From NCBI GenBank assembly GCA_030733815.1, contig JAUZQE010000013.1, forward strand, positions 1 through 64,000: a stretch of DNA of 64,000 bases, given 5' to 3'. Every line of letters begins with the position of its first letter. Positions within the stretch are counted from its first letter, which is position 1. The position numbers were made by a program, and so were the translations under genes. Positions 1 to 8,302 of this stretch are shown in pieces. Origin of the DNA: Yanghanlia caeni (GTDB lineage Bacteria; Pseudomonadota; Gammaproteobacteria; Burkholderiales; Burkholderiaceae_B). The notes under the pieces were generated by a model. It was not told the origin of the DNA, made no database searches, and saw nothing but the letters and a program-made list of their open reading frames with translations.

Positions 1-95
1 ATGCGCGAGGCCAGCACCGCCAGCGGGTGGCGCAGGTCGATCATCTGGTCAATGCGGGCACGGAAGAAGTCATCGGTGGCGGGGCAGGCGAACAT
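1..95 (-). CDS. IS5-family transposase, N-terminal 31 codons (partial)
   Basis: The frame starts with ATG at 95 and reads MFACPATDDFFRARIDQMID followed by LRHPLAVLASR, continuing leftward out of the window. The DDFFR..IDQMIDLRHPLAVLA block resembles the N-terminus of a large IS5-group transposase family in proteobacteria. The DDE catalytic residues would lie outside the window. A GGGAG Shine-Dalgarno-like sequence sits about 10 nt before the start, inside a hairpin. The family call rests on this short stretch only. Confidence 0.65.
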   Translation of the reverse strand, partial: MFACPATDDFFRARIDQMIDLRHPLAVLASR

Positions 96-103
96 GGCAG
101 TAA

Positions 104-146
104 AACTCCCAGAAAACAACCGTCATTGGACAACAAACTGGGAGTT
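104..146 (-). promoter_or_regulatory. Hairpin covering the transposase ribosome-binding site
   Basis: AACTCCCAG at 104-112 and CTGGGAGTT at 138-146 are perfect 9-bp inverted repeats. On the minus strand the 3' arm contains GGGAG just upstream of the transposase ATG, so any transcript that includes both arms can hide the ribosome-binding site. Many insertion sequences limit transposase made from read-through transcripts this way. That function is inferred here. Confidence 0.5.
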
Positions 147-219
147 CCGGGTATCCGATAAACCCCCAACCACCAATGTTTATGCGGGTCACGGGGATTT
201 TTCAGGGACGACTAATTAA

Positions 220-480
220 GAACTGCATGAGCAAAATGAAACCCATGACATTGGTGTGATGGTGGATGGCGTCTCGGCCGTCCTGGACATTCCCGATTGC
301 GACATAGAGCCCGCCCCAACGTTCGCCGCCCGCATCCGCGCCGACTTCATCGCCGCCATGGGCAAGCTTGGCGGTCGCTTCGTTGTCATTCTGGCGATCG
401 AGCGCGTGCTCTCCGTTGACGAAATGGCACTGCTTGCACGAATCAGCCACGACACGCAGGAAACGACTCAGGCAACATGA
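220..480 (+). pseudogene. cheW: cheW, 3' fragment truncated at the insertion sequence
   Basis: The frame encodes HDIGVMVDGVSAVLDIPD, then PAPTFAARIRADFIAAMGKL and GGRFVVILAIERVLSVDEMA, which matches the C-terminal half of the CheW adaptor (VVDxVSxVL, PxPxF, GMGKxxGRxVILLDI motifs). A full CheW is about 150-170 residues; only about 85 codons remain. Reading upstream meets an in-frame TAA at 217-219, right at the insertion-sequence boundary. A GTG at 256 is the first possible internal start but lacks a clear ribosome-binding site. The stop overlaps the cheR start as ATGA, so the fragment once headed this operon. It is unlikely to bridge receptors and CheA. Confidence 0.8.
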
Positions 481-1361
481 CAAATCTGCAGATCACCCCA
501 CAGGAATTCGCACGCTTTCAGCGTCTCATTCACGACATCGCCGGCGTCAGCTTGGCCGACTCCAAGATGATTCTTCTGGTCAGCCGCCTGGGAAAGCGCG
601 TGCTCGGACTGCAACTTGACGGCTTCGGTTCGTACTACGACCTCGTGTGCGCAGACGACGGCGAGTGTCAGGTGATGATCGACCTGATCACCACGCACGA
701 AACCTATTTCTTCCGGGAACAGACCCATTTTGATTACCTGCGCGACACGGTCATCGCGCAGCATCCGGCGGGCGAACCGCTTTCGGTCTGGAGCGCCGCC
801 GCGTCCACCGGCGAAGAGGTGTACACACTGGCCATGGTGCTGGCAGACTGCCTGGGTTTGAACGGCACCTGGCGGATCCTCGGCTCCGACATCAGCACCC
901 AGTCACTTGCCACCGCCCGCCGTGGCCAATACTGGCTTGAACGCACCCGCGGCCTGCCCCCTGCCATGCTGCACAAATACTGCCTCAAGGGCGTGCGCCG
1001 GCAGGCAGGCAGCTTCATCGTTGCCGCCGATCTGCGCCGCAACACGCGGTTCCAGCAGATCAACCTGAACGTCCCGCTGCCTGACATCGGGCGATTTCAT
1101 GTGGTGTTCCTGCGCAACGTCATGATCTACTTCGACGAAGACACCAAGCGCGAGGTCGTGCGCCGGATCATCGAAACGCTGCACCCAGGCGGCTACCTGT
1201 TCGTGGGGCACTCCGAGAGCCTGAGCGGGCTCGATACGCAGCTCGAGACCGTACGCCCCAGCATCTACAGGCTACCCACAAGCCCCCGCCCCAGCCATCG
1301 CCCGCCCGCCGCAACACAGGCCTTGAGCGATTTTGCGCTCAGCACCGAAATGCCGGATTGA
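477..1361 (+). CDS. cheR: Chemotaxis protein methyltransferase CheR
   Basis: CheR methylates glutamates on chemoreceptors using S-adenosylmethionine. The 294-residue protein has the usual two parts: an all-helical N-terminal domain (about residues 5-75) and a Rossmann methyltransferase domain with WSAAASTGEEVYTLAMVLAD as the SAM-binding motif, VVFLRNVMIYFDED, and LFVGHSESL near the C-terminus. Its start overlaps the cheW stop (ATGA), indicating translational coupling to a gene that is now broken. cheB and cheD follow directly. Expression may now depend on a promoter in or near the insertion sequence. Confidence 0.95.
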   Translation: MTNLQITPQEFARFQRLIHDIAGVSLADSKMILLVSRLGKRVLGLQLDGFGSYYDLVCADDGECQVMIDLITTHETYFFREQTHFDYLRDTVIAQHPAGEPLSVWSAAASTGEEVYTLAMVLADCLGLNGTWRILGSDISTQSLATARRGQYWLERTRGLPPAMLHKYCLKGVRRQAGSFIVAADLRRNTRFQQINLNVPLPDIGRFHVVFLRNVMIYFDEDTKREVVRRIIETLHPGGYLFVGHSESLSGLDTQLETVRPSIYRLPTSPRPSHRPPAATQALSDFALSTEMPD

Positions 1362-1376
1362 ACAGGCTGCAATCCC

Positions 1377-2474
1377 ATGCAAAGAATCAAGGTGATCGTC
1401 ATCGATGACTCGGCCGTGGTGCGGCAGGTGAACCGCGAAACTCTGGAGCGTCAGGCCGATATCGAAGTCATTGCCGTATGCCCCGACCCGCTCGTTGCAT
1501 TCGAGAAGATGCAGCAGCAGTGGCCGGACGTCATCGTGACCGACATCGAGATGCCACGCATGGACGGCCTTGCCTTCCTCAGGCGAATCATGGCCGAACG
1601 GCCCACGCCCGTGGTGGTGTGTTCCTCGCTCACCGATTCGGCCGCCGCCACCACTGTGCAGGCGCTGGCCGCGGGTGCGCTGGCCATCATCACCAAACCC
1701 AAACTGCGAGTTCGGCAGTTTCTACTGGACAGCGGCAACGACCTGGTTGCCGCCGTGCGCGCCGCCGCACGCGCCGACATGGCTCGTGTACGACACGACG
1801 CTTCCCGCCCGCGCCAGCCAGCCGGGCCCCGCCATGTCGAGCGAATCGCGGCACCCGCGCATGATCTCGGCACTCGGCAACCATCTGCGGTGGCCCTGCC
1901 CGAAACCACCGAGAAGGTGATCGCCATCGGAACTTCCACCGGTGGCACGCAGGCGCTTGAAACCGTGCTGACCGCATTGCCCCGCACCACGGCGGGCATC
2001 GTCGTGGTGCAGCACATGCCCGAGACGTTCACATCGATGCTTGCTTACCGCCTGAACGAGTTATGTGCCATGGAAGTACGCGAAGCGCGGGACGGCGACC
2101 GTGTGCTGCCGGGCCGGGTGCTGATCGCGCCGGGCGGTCGCCACATGATGCTGCAGCGCAACGGCGCGCAGTACGGCGTGCTCGTGACTGACGGCCCGCC
2201 GGTGAACCGGCACAAACCTTCGGTCGACGTGCTGTTCCGCTCCGTGGCCCGTGCCGCCGGCGGCAACGCGCTGGGCATCATCATGACCGGCATGGGCGAC
2301 GATGGCGCGCGCGGCATCAGGGAAATGCGTGAAGCCCGGGCACAGACCATTGCCGAGCACGAGTCGACCTGCGTCGTATTCGGCATGCCCAAGGCGGCCA
2401 TAGATTTGGGCGGCGTAGGCAAAATCGTCCCGCTGGATCACATTGCTCAGGAGATCGTCGCTTATGGCCGCTGA
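1377..2474 (+). CDS. cheB: Protein-glutamate methylesterase/glutamine deamidase CheB
   Basis: CheB removes methyl groups from chemoreceptors and deamidates receptor glutamines when phosphorylated by CheA. The 365-residue protein has an N-terminal receiver domain with the DDS acidic pair and the phospho-acceptor Asp56 ([11 protein letters not shown]), a linker of about 45 residues, and a C-terminal methylesterase domain. The catalytic triad is visible: Ser187 in GTSTGG, His213 in VQHMP and Asp309 in MTGMGDDG. It lies 15 bp after cheR and overlaps the start of cheD by 11 bp. Confidence 0.96.
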   Translation: MQRIKVIVIDDSAVVRQVNRETLERQADIEVIAVCPDPLVAFEKMQQQWPDVIVTDIEMPRMDGLAFLRRIMAERPTPVVVCSSLTDSAAATTVQALAAGALAIITKPKLRVRQFLLDSGNDLVAAVRAAARADMARVRHDASRPRQPAGPRHVERIAAPAHDLGTRQPSAVALPETTEKVIAIGTSTGGTQALETVLTALPRTTAGIVVVQHMPETFTSMLAYRLNELCAMEVREARDGDRVLPGRVLIAPGGRHMMLQRNGAQYGVLVTDGPPVNRHKPSVDVLFRSVARAAGGNALGIIMTGMGDDGARGIREMREARAQTIAEHESTCVVFGMPKAAIDLGGVGKIVPLDHIAQEIVAYGR

Positions 2475-3174
2475 TCCAGGCCTGGCAGGCACAAGTACAT
2501 CGCGCTGCCGCAACGCCGAGCATGAGCGCGTGGCCGCCCGCCGCCTGGAACGTCTTGCACACGTTATCAACCCAGGTGGCTGGGCAGTGGAGAGCGCCCG
2601 CCCCATCGCCACACTGCTCGGTTCATGTGTCGCCGTCTGTCTTTACGATACCAGGCTGCGCCTGGCCGGCATGAACCATTTTTTGCTGCCGGGCGGCACG
2701 CGTCGCCACGTGGACGGCGACGAGATCGTGCTGCAGGGTGACTACGCTATGGAGGTCTTGCGCAATGCGATGTTTGCGCGGGGCGCCCATCCGTCGAGGC
2801 TGGTGGCGAAAGCGTTCGGCGGCGGCAACGTGGTAAGCGGAATTCACACCGCTATCGGTACACGCAATGCCGAATTTGCGCGCCAATGGCTGCAGCGTGA
2901 GCACATTCCGCTATTGGCAAGCGATCTGGGTGGCGCCCGCCTTCGCAAGATCGTATTCGACCCGTGCACGGGCGACGTCTTCTGCCGCCGCAGCGCGATT
3001 CGTACGCCCGAGGCGATCGCCATAGCCCAGGCGGAAATCGCATACGAACGGGCCCTGCTCAAGCGGAACAGGTCTGGGGCGACCTCACCTCAGCTCTTTC
3101 GCAGTTCCGTATCGATCACGTCTGCCAGCACGGTGAATGCATTGGGAATGTCGGCCTCGGGCACGCCGGCATAA
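2464..3174 (+). CDS. cheD: Chemoreceptor glutamine deamidase CheD, with an extended C-terminus
   Basis: CheD deamidates specific glutamines of chemoreceptors. The catalytic Cys lies in [13 protein letters not shown], with the conserved His in [10 protein letters not shown] and the Thr/Asn region [15 protein letters not shown] 2464 is chosen because it sits inside the cheB stop region and begins just before the conserved core. At 236 residues the protein is longer than most CheDs (about 160-210). The last ~28 residues are rich in Ser/Thr/Ala, have no CheD resemblance, and are encoded on the opposite strand of the convergent regulator's 3' end, so the original stop may have been lost at a rearrangement junction. 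Confidence 0.92.
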   Translation: MAADPGLAGTSTSRCRNAEHERVAARRLERLAHVINPGGWAVESARPIATLLGSCVAVCLYDTRLRLAGMNHFLLPGGTRRHVDGDEIVLQGDYAMEVLRNAMFARGAHPSRLVAKAFGGGNVVSGIHTAIGTRNAEFARQWLQREHIPLLASDLGGARLRKIVFDPCTGDVFCRRSAIRTPEAIAIAQAEIAYERALLKRNRSGATSPQLFRSSVSITSASTVNALGMSASGTPA

Positions 3175-4586
3175 CCCAGCACGAGCCCCTTCTGCGCCCG
3201 TTCGGGCAGCAGATAATAGCTGCTGAGCGGCCGTGCCATGATGCCACGCTGATACGCCGTGCGACAGATGGCGACGTCGTCGGCCGTGCGCGGCAGGGCC
3301 AGCACCAGATGCAGCCCGGCCTTGTCGCCCACGATGCGCAACGCCGTGCCATAGCGGGCGTGCACCGATTCGATGAGGCACGCGCGCCGTGCGGCATACC
3401 TGCTGCGCATTTTGCGCATATGTGACGTGACGTGACCTTCGCGCAGAAAGTCGGCCATGACCGATTGAGTAATGAGCTGCCCCTCGCGAAAGAGTTCGGC
3501 CACAGCCGACGCAAACGGCCCGGCAAGACGTTCGGGCACCACCACGTACCCTACCCGCAGGCCCGGAAACAGCATCTTGCTGAAGCTGCCGGCATAGATA
3601 ACCAGACCGGCTTCATCGAGACCCTGCAGCGACGGCAACGGTCGCCCGCCATAGCGGAAGTCGCTGTCGTAGTCGTCTTCGAGTATCCAGCAGCCATGCT
3701 GGCGTGCATATTCCAGCAGGCGACGGCGTCGGGCAAGACTCATGACCATGCCCAGCGGATACTGGTGGGAGGGCGTGACGATGATGAGGCGTGGCGGGTG
3801 CAGCAGATCGTGGCCGCGGGGGTTGATGCCTTGCGCATCGACGGGAATGCCGACGACTTCGAGGCCCTGGGACACCATCAGATTGCGAATGCCCCAATAC
3901 GCCGGCTCCTCGATCCAGACCCGGTCGCCCACATCGCACAGCAGGCGCACGGCCACGTCGATGGCCTGATGTATGCCCGAAGTAATCACCACCTGCCCGG
4001 CGTGGCTCGTCACCGAGCGGGTGGCACCCAGATGCTCGCTGAGCGCCTGCCGAAGGGGCGGATATCCCCCTGAAGGCGCATAGCTCAGCAGCTCGGGGCG
4101 CATCATGCGCCAATGCCTGTTCTGGATGCGCATCCATTGGCGTGCCGGAAAGGCCGAGACGTCCGGCACGCCTGCCATAAAGGCACCGTACTGCCGGTCG
4201 GAATAGCCCAGGGAGGACATCAGCCGACGCCCCCGTTCCGAGAGCCGGGGCCCGGAAGCCGCGGCGCGCGGCCCTGCGCCCTGACGGTGTTCGACCGGAC
4301 GCGCTCGTACCGGCAGGTCATGACTGATGTCTTCGACGAACGTGCCGCGACCCGTTGCAGCCGACACGTAGCCCTCCACCGCCAGCTGTTCGTACACCTG
4401 CAGCACCGTATTGCGCGCCACCGACAGGTCGGCTGCCAGCTGCCGCGAAGACGGCAATCGTGCCCCGGGCCCAAGCCTCCCTTCGAGTATGGCCTGTCTC
4501 AATAGTCGGTAGAGCTGACGGTACGCCGGCTCGCCGGAGCGCTTCTGCATCCATTGCTGCAACCACTCACCGATCGCCACGGACAT
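3090..4586 (-). CDS. MocR-type GntR/aminotransferase regulator, probable regulator of gabT
   Basis: The 498-residue protein combines an N-terminal GntR winged-helix domain (about residues 15-85: PAYRQLYRLLRQAILEG, LPSSRQLAADLSVARNTV) with a C-terminal class-I aminotransferase fold that binds pyridoxal phosphate. The Schiff-base lysine is Lys337 in GSFSKMLFPGLRVGY, preceded by ILEDDYDSDFRY. This is the MocR/GabR/PdxR architecture. It diverges from gabT over a 127-bp gap containing a 23-bp-spaced TGGCCC direct repeat, so a GabR-like role in GABA or polyamine breakdown is the best guess; a PdxR role is possible but no pdxST is nearby. Its last 85 bp overlap the end of cheD. Confidence 0.88.
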   Translation of the reverse strand: MSVAIGEWLQQWMQKRSGEPAYRQLYRLLRQAILEGRLGPGARLPSSRQLAADLSVARNTVLQVYEQLAVEGYVSAATGRGTFVEDISHDLPVRARPVEHRQGAGPRAAASGPRLSERGRRLMSSLGYSDRQYGAFMAGVPDVSAFPARQWMRIQNRHWRMMRPELLSYAPSGGYPPLRQALSEHLGATRSVTSHAGQVVITSGIHQAIDVAVRLLCDVGDRVWIEEPAYWGIRNLMVSQGLEVVGIPVDAQGINPRGHDLLHPPRLIIVTPSHQYPLGMVMSLARRRRLLEYARQHGCWILEDDYDSDFRYGGRPLPSLQGLDEAGLVIYAGSFSKMLFPGLRVGYVVVPERLAGPFASAVAELFREGQLITQSVMADFLREGHVTSHMRKMRSRYAARRACLIESVHARYGTALRIVGDKAGLHLVLALPRTADDVAICRTAYQRGIMARPLSSYYLLPERAQKGLVLGYAGVPEADIPNAFTVLADVIDTELRKS

Positions 4587-4590
4587 GAAA

Positions 4591-4619
4591 TGGCCCCATT
4601 AAATTTACAAAAGTGGCCC
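4591..4619. promoter_or_regulatory. Direct repeat TGGCCC, candidate MocR operator
   Basis: TGGCCC occurs at 4591-4596 and again at 4614-4619, both followed by a pyrimidine-rich ATT/TTCATT. The spacing is 23 bp, about two helical turns. MocR regulators typically bind direct repeats between their own gene and the target gene, so this fits control of both the regulator and gabT. The first copy lies only 5 bp upstream of the regulator's start codon. Confidence 0.5.
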
Positions 4620-4713
4620 TTCATTCTAGACCACGTAACAGATACATTGTGACGAACATAAATACAAACCTGAACATTAGCAGAACACCTTCTGCACATC
4701 GGAGGAGCACGAC

Positions 4714-5979
4714 ATGACGCGCCTGACTTGGCAGCAGCGCCAGCGCGAAGCCATCCCCAACGGCATTGGCATCACCTGTGAGTTCTACGCAGAACGCGCA
4801 CAAAATGCGGAAATCTGGGACACCGAGGGCAACCGCTACATCGACTTCGCAGCCGGCATCGCCGTGAACAACACGGGCCACCGGCATCCGCGCATCGTCG
4901 CCGCCATCGCCCGCCAGCTCGAAAAATTCACCCACACCGCCTTTCAGGTGGCTCCATATCACGCGTATATCGAGCTGGCAGAGAAAGTCAATGCGATCAC
5001 CCCGGGCGACCACGCCAAGAAGACCGCCTTCTTCACCACCGGGGTCGAGGCGGTGGAAAACGCCATCAAGATCGCACGCGCGGCTACCGGCCGCAGCGGG
5101 GTCATTGCATTTTCAGGCGCCTTTCACGGCCGTACGCTTCTGGGCATGGCGCTCACCGGCAAGGTTCAGCCTTACAAGGCAGGTTTCGGTGCCATGCCAG
5201 CCGAGATCTACCACGCCCCCTTCCCCAGCGCGCTGCATGGCGTCAGCACGCAAGACGCGCTCAACGGTATCGATTTTCTGTTCAAGAACACCATTGACCC
5301 CAAGCGTGTGGCGGCAATCATCATAGAACCCGTGCAGGGCGAAGGCGGTTTCAACGTTGCGCCCCCCGAGTTCCTGCAGGCGCTGCGCGGCATGTGCGAC
5401 ACACACGGCATCGTGCTCATCGCCGACGAGGTGCAGACGGGCTTCGCCCGAACCGGGCGCATGTTTGCAATCGAACACGCGGGCGTCGTGCCGGACATCA
5501 TCACGATGGCCAAGAGCCTGGCCGGTGGCATGCCCCTGTCGGGTGTCTGCGGCCGTGCCGAAATCATGGATGCCGCCCCCGCCGGCGGGCTGGGCGGCAC
5601 GTACGCCGGAAACCCGCTGGCGCTGGCGTCCGCCCACGCTGTACTCGACATCATTGAAAGCGAATCACTGGTCGAGCGCGCAAACGTCGTGGGCGACCGA
5701 CTGCGAACCACCCTGGAATCGCTGCGCAAGGTGGTGCCCGAAATCGCCGAAATCCGTGGTCTCGGTGCCATGGTGGCGGTGGAGTTCCGCGTACCGGGCA
5801 CGACGCAGCCCCACACCGATTTTGCAAAGGCCGTACAGCGCAAGGCAATGGAAAATGGCCTGATCCTGCTTACCTGCGGCCCGCACGGAAACGTGATCCG
5901 TTTCCTGTTCCCGCTCACCATCGAAGACACCGTGCTCGACGAGGGGCTGCATATCCTCGCCAAGTCCATCCGCGGCTGA
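4714..5979 (+). CDS. gabT: 4-aminobutyrate aminotransferase (GABA transaminase)
   Basis: This PLP enzyme moves the amino group of GABA to 2-oxoglutarate, giving succinate semialdehyde and glutamate. It is 421 residues, the usual length for GabT. Visible motifs: the substrate-domain start FYAERAQNAEIWDTEGNRY, IIEPVQGEGGFNVAP, LIADEVQTGFARTGRMFA, and the PLP lysine Lys267 in TMAKSLAGGMPLSG. A strong CGGAGGAG ribosome-binding site precedes the ATG. It heads a gene set with an ABC transporter for polyamine/GABA-like compounds. No succinate-semialdehyde dehydrogenase gene is present here, so gabD would have to lie elsewhere. A related omega-amino acid substrate cannot be excluded. Confidence 0.9.
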   Translation: MTRLTWQQRQREAIPNGIGITCEFYAERAQNAEIWDTEGNRYIDFAAGIAVNNTGHRHPRIVAAIARQLEKFTHTAFQVAPYHAYIELAEKVNAITPGDHAKKTAFFTTGVEAVENAIKIARAATGRSGVIAFSGAFHGRTLLGMALTGKVQPYKAGFGAMPAEIYHAPFPSALHGVSTQDALNGIDFLFKNTIDPKRVAAIIIEPVQGEGGFNVAPPEFLQALRGMCDTHGIVLIADEVQTGFARTGRMFAIEHAGVVPDIITMAKSLAGGMPLSGVCGRAEIMDAAPAGGLGGTYAGNPLALASAHAVLDIIESESLVERANVVGDRLRTTLESLRKVVPEIAEIRGLGAMVAVEFRVPGTTQPHTDFAKAVQRKAMENGLILLTCGPHGNVIRFLFPLTIEDTVLDEGLHILAKSIRG

Positions 5980-6038
5980 CGCGCCGCCACCCGACGGCGG
6001 CCGGGCCATGGTGCCCCCGCCGAATGGAGCGAAGCAAC

Positions 6039-7151
6039 ATGACGACGATCGACACGGCGCGAGAGCATCATCCCACGCTGGTGAGCTTTCGCAATGTACA
6101 GAAATCCTACGACGGTGAAACGCTGGTGGTGCGTGACCTGAACCTGGATATCCGCAGCGGTGAGTTTCTTTCGCTGCTGGGGCCGTCGGGGTCGGGCAAA
6201 ACCACCTGCCTGATGATGCTGGCAGGATTCGAATTCCCGACGGCCGGAGACATCATTTTCGACGGTCGCAATCTGAACAACGTGCCGCCACACAAGCGCG
6301 ACATCGGCATGGTGTTTCAGAACTACGCACTGTTTCCGCATCTGACCGTGGAACGCAACGTCGAATACCCGCTCAAGGTGCGCCGCATGGATGCAGCCGA
6401 ACGGCGCAAACGGGTCGCCGCGGCGCTCGAGATGGTACAGATGGGCGCATTCGGCAAACGCTACCCCCGTCAGCTTTCGGGCGGCCAGCAACAGCGCATC
6501 GCGCTCGCCCGCGCTCTGGTATTCGACCCCAAGCTCGTGCTCATGGACGAACCGCTCGGCGCACTCGACAAACAGTTGCGCGAACACATGCAGCTGGAAC
6601 TCAAGGCATTGCACCGTTCGCTGGGCATCACCTTCGTATACGTTACCCACGACCAGAGCGAAGCGCTGACCATGTCGGACCGCGTCGCAGTGTTCGATCA
6701 GGGTGTGATTCAGCAGATCTCGACCGTGGATGCCCTGTACGAATCGCCCTGCAACCGCTTTGTGGCGGGGTTCGTGGGTGACTGCAATCAACTGCATGGT
6801 CACGTGGTCGACACCGCCGATGCCTACTGTGCGGTACGACTGCGCTGCGGCGCGGTGGTGAATGCACTGAACGTTCAGCACCTGGGCACCGGCGCGCAAT
6901 GCGTGATAGCGGTGCGCCCCGAACGCCTGAGCGTCGAACCCCAGGGTGCCGAGAACAGCGTCACCGCCCGCGTAACCGACACCGTCTACTTTGGCGATCA
7001 CATTCGTCTGCGGTGCAGCACCGCCGATGATCAACCCCCCATTTCCGTCAAGCTGGCGCTCGGAGACAACGCCCGCCTGAACGGTCTCGCGCCGGGAATG
7101 CCCGTCACTCTGAAGGCGGCTCCCGAGCATATTCGCGCATTTGCGCTGTAA
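6039..7151 (+). CDS. ABC transporter ATP-binding protein, PotA-like (polyamine/GABA type)
   Basis: This is the ATPase subunit of a spermidine/putrescine-type importer, 370 residues from the ATG at 6039, which has a GGAGC ribosome-binding site 9 nt upstream. An in-frame ATG at 6024 lacks one. Walker A is GPSGSGKTTCL, the signature motif LSGGQQQRIALARAL, Walker B VLMDEPLGALD, and the H-loop histidine lies in YVTHDQSEA. The last ~100 residues form the TOBE/regulatory domain typical of PotA/UgpC-type ATPases. It lies between gabT and the binding-protein gene. The substrate is inferred from context. Confidence 0.92.
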   Translation: MTTIDTAREHHPTLVSFRNVQKSYDGETLVVRDLNLDIRSGEFLSLLGPSGSGKTTCLMMLAGFEFPTAGDIIFDGRNLNNVPPHKRDIGMVFQNYALFPHLTVERNVEYPLKVRRMDAAERRKRVAAALEMVQMGAFGKRYPRQLSGGQQQRIALARALVFDPKLVLMDEPLGALDKQLREHMQLELKALHRSLGITFVYVTHDQSEALTMSDRVAVFDQGVIQQISTVDALYESPCNRFVAGFVGDCNQLHGHVVDTADAYCAVRLRCGAVVNALNVQHLGTGAQCVIAVRPERLSVEPQGAENSVTARVTDTVYFGDHIRLRCSTADDQPPISVKLALGDNARLNGLAPGMPVTLKAAPEHIRAFAL

Positions 7152-7201
7152 GTCGCTTCAATTCCTTGCAAGCAAAACTCATTAAAAAGGATGCAACGAC
7201 C

Positions 7202-8245
7202 ATGAAACCACGTACGCCCCTGCTCGCCCTCGGCCTTGCCGCCTTCATTGCTTCCGCATGGAGCACGACGGCCCTGTCACGTGATCTCACCATCGTCAAC
7301 TTTGGTGGAGCCAGCGGCGAAGCGCAGCAAGCCGCCTTCGTCGATCCTCTGAAGCAAAAGCTCGGCATCAACATCATCAACGTCGCCTACAACGGCGAGC
7401 AGGCCAAAGTGAAGGCGATGGTGGAAACGAACAATGTGGTGTGGGATGTGGTCGAGGTCGAAACAGCAGACATTGGCCGCGGCTGTGATGAAGGGCTTTA
7501 CGAGAAGCTCGACTGGAGCCAGCTGCCCAAGGCAGAACTGGTCGACGACGCCTACCATGAGTGCGGCGTGGGCACCTTCGTGTGGTCGACGGTGATGGCC
7601 TACAACCCGAAGAACCTGCCGAATGCACCCACCAGCTGGGCCGACTTCTGGGATGTCGAAAAGTTCCCCGGCAAACGCGGCCTGCGCAAGGGTGCACGCT
7701 ATAACGTGGAATTCGCGCTGATGGCCGACGGCGTGCCACCCGCAGAGGTGTACGAGGTGCTCGCGACGCCCGAAGGCGTAGATCGGGCCTTCCGCAAGCT
7801 CGACGAGCTCAAGCCGCATATCCAGTGGTGGGAAGCCGGCGCCCAACCCGTGCAGATGCTTGCCGCCGGCGACGTGGTGATGTCCAGCGCGTACAACGGC
7901 CGTATCGCAGCGGCCAACCGCGAAGGGCAGGATCTGAGCATCGTCTGGAATCAGAGCATTTACGACCTCGACTACTGGGTGATTCCGGCCGGCTCGCCCA
8001 ACCGCGACCTGGCCTACGAGTTCATTCGCTTTGCCTCGTCGCCCGAGCCGCAAAAGGTCTTTGCTCAGCATATTGCCTACGGCCCCATCAACAAGCAGGC
8101 CATCGCCGAACTCGACCCCGCGTTGCTGGCTGACCGCCCCAACGCCCCGGAGAACATCAAGAACGCGCTGCTTTCCGGCTATGAGTTCTGGGTTGATCAT
8201 GGTGAAGAGCTCGATCAGCGCTTCTCGGCCTGGAGCACCCGCTAA
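7202..8245 (+). CDS. Periplasmic substrate-binding protein, PotD/YdcS-like
   Basis: The 347-residue protein starts with a Sec signal peptide (MKPRTPLLALGLAAFIASAW, cleavage probably after ALS near residue 26). The mature part begins RDLTIVNFGGASGEAQQAAF, the typical opening of PotD/YdcS-family binding proteins for polyamines and GABA-like compounds. AAGGA precedes the ATG. It feeds the two permeases and the ATPase encoded around it. Whether it binds GABA, putrescine or another omega-amino compound cannot be read from sequence. Confidence 0.9.
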   Translation: MKPRTPLLALGLAAFIASAWSTTALSRDLTIVNFGGASGEAQQAAFVDPLKQKLGINIINVAYNGEQAKVKAMVETNNVVWDVVEVETADIGRGCDEGLYEKLDWSQLPKAELVDDAYHECGVGTFVWSTVMAYNPKNLPNAPTSWADFWDVEKFPGKRGLRKGARYNVEFALMADGVPPAEVYEVLATPEGVDRAFRKLDELKPHIQWWEAGAQPVQMLAAGDVVMSSAYNGRIAAANREGQDLSIVWNQSIYDLDYWVIPAGSPNRDLAYEFIRFASSPEPQKVFAQHIAYGPINKQAIAELDPALLADRPNAPENIKNALLSGYEFWVDHGEELDQRFSAWSTR

Positions 8246-8302
8246 AGGGTGAGTGATGAACCCGCGGGGCCGTGCGAACGGCTCCGTCACACCCGTATCA
8301 CC

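Larger units (their letters stand above)
1..215 (-). mobile_element. End of an IS5-type insertion sequence (cut by window edge)
   Basis: The first ~215 bases look like the transposase-start end of an insertion sequence. On the minus strand a start codon at 95 opens a reading frame that runs off the window edge and resembles IS5-group transposase N-termini. About 120 bp of non-coding DNA separate it from the chemotaxis sequence. The outer end appears to lie near 200-215, where CTAA (212-215) and TTAA (216-219) both fit the 4-bp YTAR target preferred by IS5-type elements. The other end is outside the window, so terminal repeats and the target duplication cannot be compared. Confidence 0.65.
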
